Origin: an uncultured Desulfovibrio sp.
GTDB taxonomy: Bacteria > Desulfobacterota > Desulfovibrionia > Desulfovibrionales > Desulfovibrionaceae
DNA: 5,759 bases
Assembly (NCBI GenBank): GCA_947177645.1
Contig: CAMWVJ010000092.1
Location: 1-5,759, forward strand
Direction of reading: 5' to 3'
The translations under genes and the position numbers were made by a program. Of the stretch, positions 1 to 5,620 are shown in pieces. The notes under the pieces were generated by a model. That model was not told the DNA's origin. It saw only the letters and a program-made list of their open reading frames with translations, and ran no database searches. The first letter of the stretch is position 1; every line of letters begins with the position of its first letter.

Positions 1-1
1 T

Positions 2-217
2 GCCCCTGCCGCCGAAAAGCTCGACCCGAGCCTCGCGGAGCTGGAAGAAGAGCTTTTCCCGCTGGACGCGCCCGAAGCCGCGGCTCGGGCCGGGGGCGGC
101 AGGCCTGCGCCCGACGCAGCCCCGGAAGACCTGCTGCCGCCAGACCTGGCCCCGGGCCTGCAACAGGACGAGCGGGACGAAGTGCTGGCCCACGGGGGCT
201 TTCTGCCGGGCAATTGA
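2..217 (+). CDS. fliH: C-terminal fragment of an acidic protein, probably FliH (flagellar export ATPase regulator)
   Basis: This is an open frame that enters from the left edge and ends at a TGA at 215-217, leaving 71 residues of a protein whose start lies outside the window. The visible part is rich in Ala, Pro, Asp, Glu and Leu. It has a short acidic helix-like stretch near its start (LAELEEELFPLD), a Pro/Ala/Gly linker, and an ending DEVLAHGGFLPGN. No catalytic or membrane motif is visible. The assignment to FliH rests on position: in many flagellar operons fliH lies directly upstream of fliI, and fliI begins 61 bp downstream on the same strand. FliH binds FliI as a dimer and regulates its ATPase in the cytoplasm. 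The conserved FliH core is not in the window, so this could be another flagellar protein. The coding frame is well supported; the name is tentative. Confidence 0.5.
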   Translation, partial: APAAEKLDPSLAELEEELFPLDAPEAAARAGGGRPAPDAAPEDLLPPDLAPGLQQDERDEVLAHGGFLPGN

Positions 218-278
218 TTGAGGCCGGCCCGGGCGCCCCGCGTCTCTCCTCACCTCATCCTTTCCCACGGATGCCGCC

Positions 279-1778
279 ATGAAACTCGACCCCCGCGCCT
301 GCCGCCGGCTCCTGCATGAGGCCAATCCCATCCGCCTGTTCGGCAAGGTCAACAAGGTGGTGGGGCTGGTGGCCGAGGGCAGCGGCCTGCGCGCACCGCT
401 CGGCGCGGTCTGCCACATGCTGCCCGAGGGCGGCGCCGAGGGCGTGGCGGCCGAGGTGGTGGGCTTTCGCGACGGCAACCTGCTCTTCATGCCCTATGGC
501 GACATGCGCGGCATCCGCCCCGGAAGCCTCATCCGAAATACGAGCATGCCCCCGGTCTTTCCCGTGGGGCCGGATCTTTTGGGCCGCGCCTTCGATGCCT
601 TCGGCACGCCGCTGGACGCCGGACCGCCGGTGAGCGCCGAGCTCTCGGGCTCGCCGCTGCCCCCGGGCGAGCAGGACAAGGCGGACTACGAGCGCCAGAT
701 GGAGCTTCAGGCGCCGCACACGCCCGAATGGGCGGTCAAGGCACGTCAGCTCTGGCAGCCGGAGCTTGCCCAGCTTTACACCGACCCGCCGAGCCCGCTC
801 CAGCGCCCGCGCATCACCGACATGCTCGACGTGGGCGTGCGCTCCATCAACAGCCTCATCACCCTGGGCAAGGGCCAGCGCGTGGGCATCATGGCCGGTT
901 CTGGCGTGGGCAAGTCCACCCTCATGGGCATGATGGCCCGCTACACCAAGGCGGATGTCAACGTCATCGCGCTCATCGGCGAGCGCGGCCGCGAGGTGGT
1001 GGAATGCATGGAGCGCGACCTCGGGCCCTCGGGCATGGCGCGCTCGGTGCTCGTCATCGCCCCGTCCGACCTGTCCCCGCTCGTGCGCAGGGGCGGGCCC
1101 AACGCGGCCACGGCCGGGGCCGAATACTTCCGCGACAAGGGCATGGACGTTCTGCTCATGATGGACTCGGTGACGCGCTTCGCCATGGCCGCGCGCGAGG
1201 TGGGCCTCGCCGTGGGCGAGCCGCCCACCACCAAGGGCTACACGCCTTCGGTGTTCGCGCAGCTTCCCAAGCTGCTCGAGCGCGCCGGCCGCTCGTCAAC
1301 GGGAACCATCACCGGCATTTATACCGTGCTCGTGGACGGCGACGACTTCAACGAGCCCATCGCCGACGCCGTGCGCTCCATCCTCGACGGGCACATCGTG
1401 CTCACGCGCGACCTCGCCGACCAGGGCCACTTCCCGGCCATCGACGTGCTCCGCTCCATCAGCCGTCTGCGCTCGGACATCTGCCCGCGCGAGGACGTGG
1501 TGGCGGGCCGCATCGTGACCCGGCGCATGAGCACCTTCCGCCGCGTGGAGGACATGGTGAATATCGGCGCCTACGCCAAGGGCAGCAACCCGGAGATCGA
1601 CGAGGCCATCTCGGCCATGCCGGCCATCAACGCCTTCCTCTGCCAGGAGGTGGGCGACCCGCAGAACCTCGAGCAATCAATGGCGCAACTGCGCGAGCTC
1701 GCCGGCATGGGCGGCGCCCCGCAACAGGGCATGCCGCGCCCGGCCCCGCAGGGCGCTCCGCAGGTGGCGCGGCGCTAA
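279..1778 (+). CDS. fliI: Flagellum-specific ATP synthase FliI (type III export ATPase)
   Basis: FliI is the cytoplasmic hexameric ATPase that, with FliH and FliJ, feeds rod, hook and filament subunits to the flagellar export gate. The 499-residue product shows the whole family signature: an N-terminal beta-barrel domain (about residues 15-110), Walker A AGSGVGKS at 206-213, the catalytic-glutamate motif GERGREV at 234-240, Walker B VLLMMD ending at D296, the GEPPTTKGYTPSVFAQLPKL block, and the F1-type signature PAIDVLRSIS at 386-395. The start ATG at 279 gives the expected N-terminus (LFGKVNKVVGLVAEGSGL), although no good Shine-Dalgarno precedes it, which fits translation coupled to an upstream operon. 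The protein is longer than typical FliI (about 440-457 residues). The excess is an insertion at about residues 120-168 and a low-complexity Pro/Gln/Gly tail at 475-499. The stop is TAA. The next gene converges from the other strand, so no fliJ follows. The closely related virulence type III ATPases are less likely given the FliI-like N-terminus and the neighbouring PilZ gene. Confidence 0.96.
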   Translation: MKLDPRACRRLLHEANPIRLFGKVNKVVGLVAEGSGLRAPLGAVCHMLPEGGAEGVAAEVVGFRDGNLLFMPYGDMRGIRPGSLIRNTSMPPVFPVGPDLLGRAFDAFGTPLDAGPPVSAELSGSPLPPGEQDKADYERQMELQAPHTPEWAVKARQLWQPELAQLYTDPPSPLQRPRITDMLDVGVRSINSLITLGKGQRVGIMAGSGVGKSTLMGMMARYTKADVNVIALIGERGREVVECMERDLGPSGMARSVLVIAPSDLSPLVRRGGPNAATAGAEYFRDKGMDVLLMMDSVTRFAMAAREVGLAVGEPPTTKGYTPSVFAQLPKLLERAGRSSTGTITGIYTVLVDGDDFNEPIADAVRSILDGHIVLTRDLADQGHFPAIDVLRSISRLRSDICPREDVVAGRIVTRRMSTFRRVEDMVNIGAYAKGSNPEIDEAISAMPAINAFLCQEVGDPQNLEQSMAQLRELAGMGGAPQQGMPRPAPQGAPQVARR

Positions 1779-1788
1779 CAGGCGCCTG
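1771..1788. terminator. Weak dyad at the fliI/PilZ convergent junction
   Basis: Two overlapping inverted repeats surround the fliI stop codon. GGCGC (1771-1775) can pair with GCGCC (1782-1786) around a 6-nt loop that contains the TAA, and CAGGCGCCTG (1779-1788) is a perfect 10-bp palindrome directly after the stop. The two genes converge with only 21 bp between their stop codons, so a shared termination element is expected about here. No T-tract follows on either strand, so this is not a textbook intrinsic terminator. Rho-dependent termination is equally possible. Confidence 0.25.
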
Positions 1789-1799
1789 CCCTTGCTGTC

Positions 1800-2612
1800 C
1801 TACGACGCCACGGCCCGGAAATTGCGGTTCAGCCACTCGGCGATGGCGGGCACACCGTCCTCGTCGGCCCGGAACCAGGTGTTCGGGTGGCGGCTCACCA
1901 CCTTGCGCCAGGCGAGGAAACGGCAGCCGAAGCTCGTCACGCCCTCGGCGTCCGGCTTGGGCATGCTGCGCACGATGACGCCGCGCACGAAGAGGGGATT
2001 GGGCTCGCCGCTCTTGCCGAAGTCGCCCTTGAGCAGCAGCGGGTCATACAGACAGGAATGCGAAAGCGGGCAGGAGGCCAGCACGTCGAGGCGCATGCCT
2101 GAGGCCGAGAGCTCGCCGAGTTCGCATTCCCCGTTCTCCAGCGGCGTCCAGGCGAGCTCGGGGAGGGCCTCCGGGCCGCCGCCCCCGGGGCGCCCGTACC
2201 AGATGCCGAAGCCTTCGGCGTTCTCCCGCTCGAGGTTGACGCGCTTGCTGAAGCGCCGCTGGTGATGATCCAGCGATTCGGGCAGCGGAAAGACGAGATA
2301 GACCGAATTGAGCGGCCCGTTGTAGATGCGGGCGAGCTTTGTCAGGAAGTGGCAGGTCACGCGCTTGCCGTCGTCCATGACCACGAAGTAGCCCCTGACC
2401 TCCGAGCCCCAGATGATGGGATGCTCGGCCAGTTGCTCAAGCTCGGCCCGGATGACGAAGTGCCCGTTCTTGATCATGATGCAGGGCGCGGCGAAACGCG
2501 AGACCTCGCACTTGTCCAGCAAAAAGACAAGGTGGATGGGCACGTCCTGGGAGCGCGCCAGGGTGAAGCAGCGCACGGTCTGTTCGAGCGCTTCCTGTTT
2601 CGGGTCGGGCAT
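1800..2612 (-). CDS. PilZ-domain protein, likely c-di-GMP receptor (YcgR-like architecture)
   Basis: This encodes a 270-residue soluble protein with no signal peptide or membrane segment. The N-terminal half (about 10-110) is a beta-rich region reminiscent of the domain that precedes PilZ in YcgR-type flagellar brakes (for example EVRGYFVVMDDGKRV and LNSVYLVFPLP). The C-terminal half carries PilZ signatures: an RxxxR element R120-F-S-K-R124, followed by ELSASG at 167-172, matching the (D/N)xSxxG motif with Glu in the first position, and a closing FGCRFLAW segment typical of the last PilZ strand. A Gly-rich loop (142-146) lies between the two motifs. PilZ domains bind c-di-GMP through these two motifs; in YcgR the bound form slows or biases the flagellar motor. 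The start at 2612 is chosen because GAGG lies 5 nt upstream and a promoter lies just before it; the frame stays open to 2912 but that stretch is intergenic in character. Convergent with fliI, 21 bp apart, which suggests a motility role. The target and function are inferred. Confidence 0.8.
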   Translation of the reverse strand: MPDPKQEALEQTVRCFTLARSQDVPIHLVFLLDKCEVSRFAAPCIMIKNGHFVIRAELEQLAEHPIIWGSEVRGYFVVMDDGKRVTCHFLTKLARIYNGPLNSVYLVFPLPESLDHHQRRFSKRVNLERENAEGFGIWYGRPGGGGPEALPELAWTPLENGECELGELSASGMRLDVLASCPLSHSCLYDPLLLKGDFGKSGEPNPLFVRGVIVRSMPKPDAEGVTSFGCRFLAWRKVVSRHPNTWFRADEDGVPAIAEWLNRNFRAVAS

Positions 2613-2615
2613 GGG

Positions 2616-2621
2616 CACCTC
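2616..2621 (-). promoter_or_regulatory. Ribosome binding site of the PilZ gene
   Basis: Read on the minus strand this is GAGGTG; its GAGG core ends 5 nt before the ATG whose A is at 2612. It is the only good Shine-Dalgarno near any in-frame start of this gene and is the reason for rejecting the longer reading frame that extends to 2912. Confidence 0.7.
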
Positions 2622-2639
2622 GCTGCCTGTGAGCCTTGA

Positions 2640-2668
2640 AGCATACCCAAAGCTGCCCCGCAAGGCAA
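2640..2668 (-). promoter_or_regulatory. Sigma70-like promoter for the PilZ gene
   Basis: On the minus strand, TTGCCT (2668-2663) and TATGCT (2645-2640) are separated by exactly 17 bp. Each matches four of six consensus bases. A start site near 2633 would leave a leader of about 21 nt that contains the ribosome binding site. The call rests on sequence match, spacing and position only. Confidence 0.55.
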
Positions 2669-2682
2669 TCGGGCGGTTTTCA

Positions 2683-2711
2683 TTGCGTATTTGCCCGGCG
2701 GCTGCTAGAGT
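2683..2711 (+). promoter_or_regulatory. Sigma70-like promoter for the dehydrogenase operon
   Basis: TTGCGT (2683-2688) and TAGAGT (2706-2711) are separated by 17 bp, and the -10 is preceded by TGC, giving an extended -10 (TGCTAGAGT). The bases just upstream are the AT-richest patch of the whole intergenic region. Transcription would begin near 2718, giving a leader of about 215 nt before the ATG at 2933. Its -35 element lies 14 bp from the -35 of the divergent PilZ promoter, so the two promoters are back to back and a regulator bound here could affect both. Confidence 0.6.
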
Positions 2712-2883
2712 GGAGGCGATAGTACAGGCAGAGGCACCAATCGCCGGCCGCCCGGGTTCCCGCCATGCCGGCGGGCGAAGCGGGCAGCCGGCGCGGTTCG
2801 GCCGCGTCCGCGGCCGGCCCTTTCGGCATATCCCGGATGTGCGCATGCGCGGCCGCGCCGTGCGCCCGCGGCATTCGGCGCGC

Positions 2884-2906
2884 CCGGTGCGCAAACCGCG
2901 CACCGG
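2884..2906 (+). repeat. Perfect 9-bp hairpin just upstream of the ribosome binding site
   Basis: CCGGTGCGC (2884-2892) and GCGCACCGG (2898-2906) are exact reverse complements around the 5-nt loop AAACC. The stem ends 9 nt before the first AGGAG (2916-2920) and 15 nt before the GAGGAGG at 2922-2928. It could set the structural context for ribosome access, act as an mRNA stabiliser, or be a protein-binding dyad in DNA. The sequence shows the dyad; the role is inference. Confidence 0.6.
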
Positions 2907-2915
2907 CACCACCGC

Positions 2916-2928
2916 AGGAGCGAGGAGG
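2916..2928 (+). promoter_or_regulatory. Double Shine-Dalgarno of the flavoprotein gene
   Basis: AGGAG (2916-2920) and GAGGAGG (2922-2928) lie 12 and 4 nt before the ATG at 2933. This strong site fixes the start at 2933; the frame is open back to an ATG at 2765, but that codon has no ribosome binding site and lies inside the hairpin-rich leader. Confidence 0.8.
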
Positions 2929-2932
2929 CTCT

Positions 2933-4318
2933 ATGGCAAGCCAGGCATTGATCAAGGACTTTGAAGAGCTGCTCGGCAAGGAAAACGTGTTCACTTCCGA
3001 GGCCGACCGGCAGAGTTATTCCTTCGACTCGGCCGTGCTCCCCTCGGTGACGCCCGCCATGGTGCTCAGGCCCACCACCACGGAGCAGCTGGGCGAGTGC
3101 GTGAAAAAACTCTACGAGGCCGGCGTGCCCATGACCGTGCGCGGCGCGGGCACCAACCTCTCCGGCGGCACCATCCCCGACAGCGTGGACTCGGCCGTCG
3201 TCCTGACCACGGCCTTGAACCGCATCCTCGAGATCAATTCCAACGACCTCTACGCCGTGGTCGAGCCCGGCGTCATCACGGCCCAGTTCGCCGCCGAAGT
3301 GGCGAAAAAGGGCCTCTTCTACCCGCCGGACCCGGGCTCCCAGTCCGTGTCCACCATCGGCGGCAACATCGCCGAGAACGCGGGCGGCCTGCGCGGCCTC
3401 AAATACGGCGTCACCAAGGACTACCTCATGGGCATCGAGTTCTACGATTCCACGGGGGCGCTGGTGCGCTCGGGCTCGCGCACGGTGAAGTGCGTGACCG
3501 GCTACAACCTGCCCGGGCTCATGATCCAGTCCGAGGGCACGCTCGGCATCATCTCCCAGGCCGTGATGAAGCTCATCCCGCCGCCGCAGGCCTCGCAGGC
3601 GCTCATGGCCGTTTTCGCCGACATGCAGGACGCGGCCGAGGCCGTGGCCGGCATCATCGCCGCCCACATCCTGCCCTGTACGCTGGAATTTCTTGACAAC
3701 AACACCATCATCCGCGTGGACGACTTCACTCATGCGGGCCTGCCGCGCGAGGCCGGCGCCATCCTGCTCATCGAGGTGGACGGCCATCCCGCCCAGGTGG
3801 CCGACGACGCCGCCGCCGTGGAGAAGGTGCTCAAGGCCAACCGCGCCACGGCCGTGCACGTGCCCAAGGACGCCGAGGAGAAGAATCGCCTCTGGGAGGC
3901 CCGCCGCCAGGCGCTGCCCGTGCTCGCCCGCTGCCGGCCCACCACCGTGCTCGAGGACGCCACGGTGCCGCGCTCGCAGATCCCGGCCATGATGAAGGCC
4001 GTCAACGAGATCGCGGCCAAGCACAAGGTGGAGGTCGGCACCTTCGGCCACGCCGGCGACGGCAACCTGCACCCCACCTTCCTCTGCGACAAGCGCGACA
4101 AGGAAGAGTTCTCGCGTGTGGAAGCGGCCGTGGACGAAATGTTCGACGTGGCCATCCGCCTGCAGGGCACGCTCTCGGGCGAGCACGGCATCGGCACGGC
4201 CAAGGCCAAGTGGCTGGAAAAGGAGACCGGGCGCGGCGCCATCGAGTATTCGCGCAGGCTGAGGCACGCCCTCGACCCCAAGGGCCTGCTCAATCCCACG
4301 AAAATGGTGGAGATCTAG
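2933..4318 (+). CDS. glcD: FAD-linked D-2-hydroxyacid dehydrogenase (D-lactate dehydrogenase / glycolate oxidase GlcD family)
   Basis: This 461-residue cytoplasmic flavoprotein should oxidise a D-2-hydroxyacid, most likely D-lactate (to pyruvate) or glycolate (to glyoxylate), passing electrons to the Fe-S protein encoded next. The N-terminal PCMH-type FAD-binding domain (about 38-217) has RGAGTNLSGG at 70-79, the PDPGSQSVSTIGGNIAENAG block from 132, and KYGVTKDYLMGIEF at 157-170. The C-terminal FAD-oxidase domain has GHAGDGNLH at 372-380 (H373, H380) and SGEHGIG at 415-421 (E417, H418); in characterised relatives these two His and the Glu bind a divalent metal and the second motif's His is catalytic. 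It ends with the family's LDPKGLLNP (447-455). Length is normal and all key residues are present. There is no signal peptide. It lies 3 bp before the Fe-S gene. The symbol is at family level: no glcE is visible, so a two-subunit D-lactate dehydrogenase is at least as likely as a true glycolate oxidase. Confidence 0.92.
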   Translation: MASQALIKDFEELLGKENVFTSEADRQSYSFDSAVLPSVTPAMVLRPTTTEQLGECVKKLYEAGVPMTVRGAGTNLSGGTIPDSVDSAVVLTTALNRILEINSNDLYAVVEPGVITAQFAAEVAKKGLFYPPDPGSQSVSTIGGNIAENAGGLRGLKYGVTKDYLMGIEFYDSTGALVRSGSRTVKCVTGYNLPGLMIQSEGTLGIISQAVMKLIPPPQASQALMAVFADMQDAAEAVAGIIAAHILPCTLEFLDNNTIIRVDDFTHAGLPREAGAILLIEVDGHPAQVADDAAAVEKVLKANRATAVHVPKDAEEKNRLWEARRQALPVLARCRPTTVLEDATVPRSQIPAMMKAVNEIAAKHKVEVGTFGHAGDGNLHPTFLCDKRDKEEFSRVEAAVDEMFDVAIRLQGTLSGEHGIGTAKAKWLEKETGRGAIEYSRRLRHALDPKGLLNPTKMVEI

Positions 4319-4321
4319 CCC

Positions 4322-5620
4322 ATGGAAAACAATCTGCAAAAGTTGGCCCAGCGCCTCATGGCGCTGGACGACAAGATCACGGCCTGCATGCGCTGCGGCA
4401 TGTGCCAGGCGGTCTGCCCCATGTTCGGCGCCTCCGGGCAGGAGGCCGACGTGGCCCGGGGCAAGCTCTTCCTCATCAACAACCTCGCGCACATGCTCCT
4501 TGACGACCCCGAGGCGCTGGCCGACAAGCTCGGGCGCTGCCTGCTCTGCGGCTCCTGTCAGGCCGCGTGCCCGCCCGGCGTGGAGATCATGGCCATCTTC
4601 CGGGAGGCGCGCGAGGTGGTGTATACCTATCTCGGGCTGAACCCGGTCAAGAAGCTCGTGTTCCGCACCCTGCTCGCCAAGCCCGGGCTCTTCAACTTCG
4701 CCATGCGCGTGGGCGCGCCCATGCAGGGCCTGCTCTTCCACAAGACGGGCGACGTGCAGGGCACGGTCTGCGCGCCCATGTTCAACTTCTTTCTGGGCGA
4801 CCGGCACATCCGCCCGCTGGCGAAAAAGCCGCTGCACGCCATCTACGGCGCCCTGGACGAGCCCAGGCCCGCCGGCGGCATCAAGGTGGCCTTTTTCCCC
4901 GGCTGCCTCGGCGACAAGATGTATGTGGAGATGGGCGAGGCCTGCCTCAAGGTGCTGAAGCACCACAAGGTCGCGGTCTACATGCCCGCGGAATTCGCCT
5001 GCTGCGGCATCCCGGCGGTCTCCTCCGGCGACGCCAAGGGCATGGAAAAGGAACTCAAGGCCAACCTCGCCATCCTTGCCAAGGGCGATTTCGACTATAT
5101 CCTTACCCCGTGCGCCTCCTGCACCTCCACCATCAAGGAGCTCTGGCCCGAATACGCCAAGCGCCTTGGCCCCTCGGAAGCGAAGCTCGCCGAGGAGCTG
5201 GCAGAGAAGGCCATGGACATCAACGTCTTCATCGTGGACGTGCTCGGCGTGACGCCGGCGGCGCAGCCCAGGGGCGGGGCCACCGAAGTCACCTATCACG
5301 ACTCCTGCCACCTCAAGAAGTCCCTCGGGGTGAGCCGCGAGCCGCGCATGGTGGTGGAGGCCAACCCGGCCTATAAAATGAAGGAGATGAACGAGGCCGA
5401 CCGCTGCTGCGGCTGCGGCGGCTCCTTCAACCTCTTCCACTACGACTATTCGCGCAAGATCGGCCAGCGCAAGCGCGACAACGTGGTGGCCTCGGGCGCC
5501 AAGATCGTGAGCGCGGGCTGCCCGGCCTGCATGATGCAGCTCGAGGACGTGCTCTCGCAAAACAAGGACGACATCAAGGTCAAGCACACGGTGGAACTCT
5601 ACGCCGAAAGCCTCGACTGA
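4322..5620 (+). CDS. glcF: Iron-sulfur subunit with two 4Fe-4S ferredoxin motifs and two CCG domains (GlcF/LldF-like)
   Basis: This 432-residue protein is the probable electron-transfer partner of the flavoprotein encoded 3 bp upstream. The N-terminus carries two complete CxxCxxCxxxC motifs, C22/C25/C28/C32 and C73/C76/C79/C83, each able to hold a 4Fe-4S cluster. Two cysteine-rich CCG domains follow: C195 with C227-C228-G and C264/C267, then C329 with C362-C363-G-C365 and C400/C403. CCG domains occur in GlcF, LldE, GlpC, SdhE and HdrB; in HdrB they hold noncubane clusters. No membrane segment is visible, so it is soluble or peripheral. A GGTGGAG (4307-4313) inside the end of the upstream gene serves as its ribosome binding site, so the two are probably translationally coupled and made in equal amounts. 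Electrons presumably go on to menaquinone or a membrane complex; the acceptor cannot be read from sequence. All expected cysteines are present. Confidence 0.92.
   Translation: MENNLQKLAQRLMALDDKITACMRCGMCQAVCPMFGASGQEADVARGKLFLINNLAHMLLDDPEALADKLGRCLLCGSCQAACPPGVEIMAIFREAREVVYTYLGLNPVKKLVFRTLLAKPGLFNFAMRVGAPMQGLLFHKTGDVQGTVCAPMFNFFLGDRHIRPLAKKPLHAIYGALDEPRPAGGIKVAFFPGCLGDKMYVEMGEACLKVLKHHKVAVYMPAEFACCGIPAVSSGDAKGMEKELKANLAILAKGDFDYILTPCASCTSTIKELWPEYAKRLGPSEAKLAEELAEKAMDINVFIVDVLGVTPAAQPRGGATEVTYHDSCHLKKSLGVSREPRMVVEANPAYKMKEMNEADRCCGCGGSFNLFHYDYSRKIGQRKRDNVVASGAKIVSAGCPACMMQLEDVLSQNKDDIKVKHTVELYAESLD

Larger units (their letters stand above)
2718..2932 (+). promoter_or_regulatory. Long structured 5' leader of the dehydrogenase operon
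   Basis: This is the stretch between the predicted start site and the flavoprotein gene. It holds no convincing gene. It contains three separate inverted repeats: CCCGCC/GGCGGG (2759-2764 with 2770-2775), CGGCCGCG/CGCGGCCG (2799-2806 with 2809-2816), and CCGGTGCGC/GCGCACCGG (2884-2892 with 2898-2906). It also contains several short palindromes such as GCGCGGCCGCGC. No hairpin is followed by a T-tract, so none is an obvious intrinsic attenuator. I do not recognise any riboswitch class. In so GC-rich a sequence some pairing occurs by chance; the 9-bp perfect stem nearest the gene is the strongest. Confidence 0.4.

Noticed and set aside
271..282. A three-codon mini-frame (ATG CCG CCA TGA) overlapping the fliI start by ATGA.
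   Set aside because: It has no ribosome binding site and is too short to interpret; such overlaps are common by chance.
728..1978. A 416-codon + strand frame overlapping fliI and continuing past its end.
   Set aside because: It is a different-frame shadow of fliI, dominated by Gly, His, Arg and Ala with no domain, and it runs into the opposite-strand PilZ gene.
2731..2748. A GGCAC element in the leader as a possible sigma54 -24 box.
   Set aside because: The GC dinucleotide required 10 bp after the GG is absent, and the surrounding -12 region does not match.
2613..2912. N-terminal extension of 100 residues on the PilZ protein, starting at 2912.
   Set aside because: It would run through both divergent promoters, is Arg/Pro/Gly-rich without domain character, and a good GAGG lies 5 nt before the start at 2612.
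2765..2932. In-frame N-terminal extension of 56 residues on the flavoprotein, starting at ATG 2765.
   Set aside because: There is no ribosome binding site before 2765, the extension is Ala/Arg/Gly-rich and unlike the family, and a strong double Shine-Dalgarno sits before the family-typical start at 2933.
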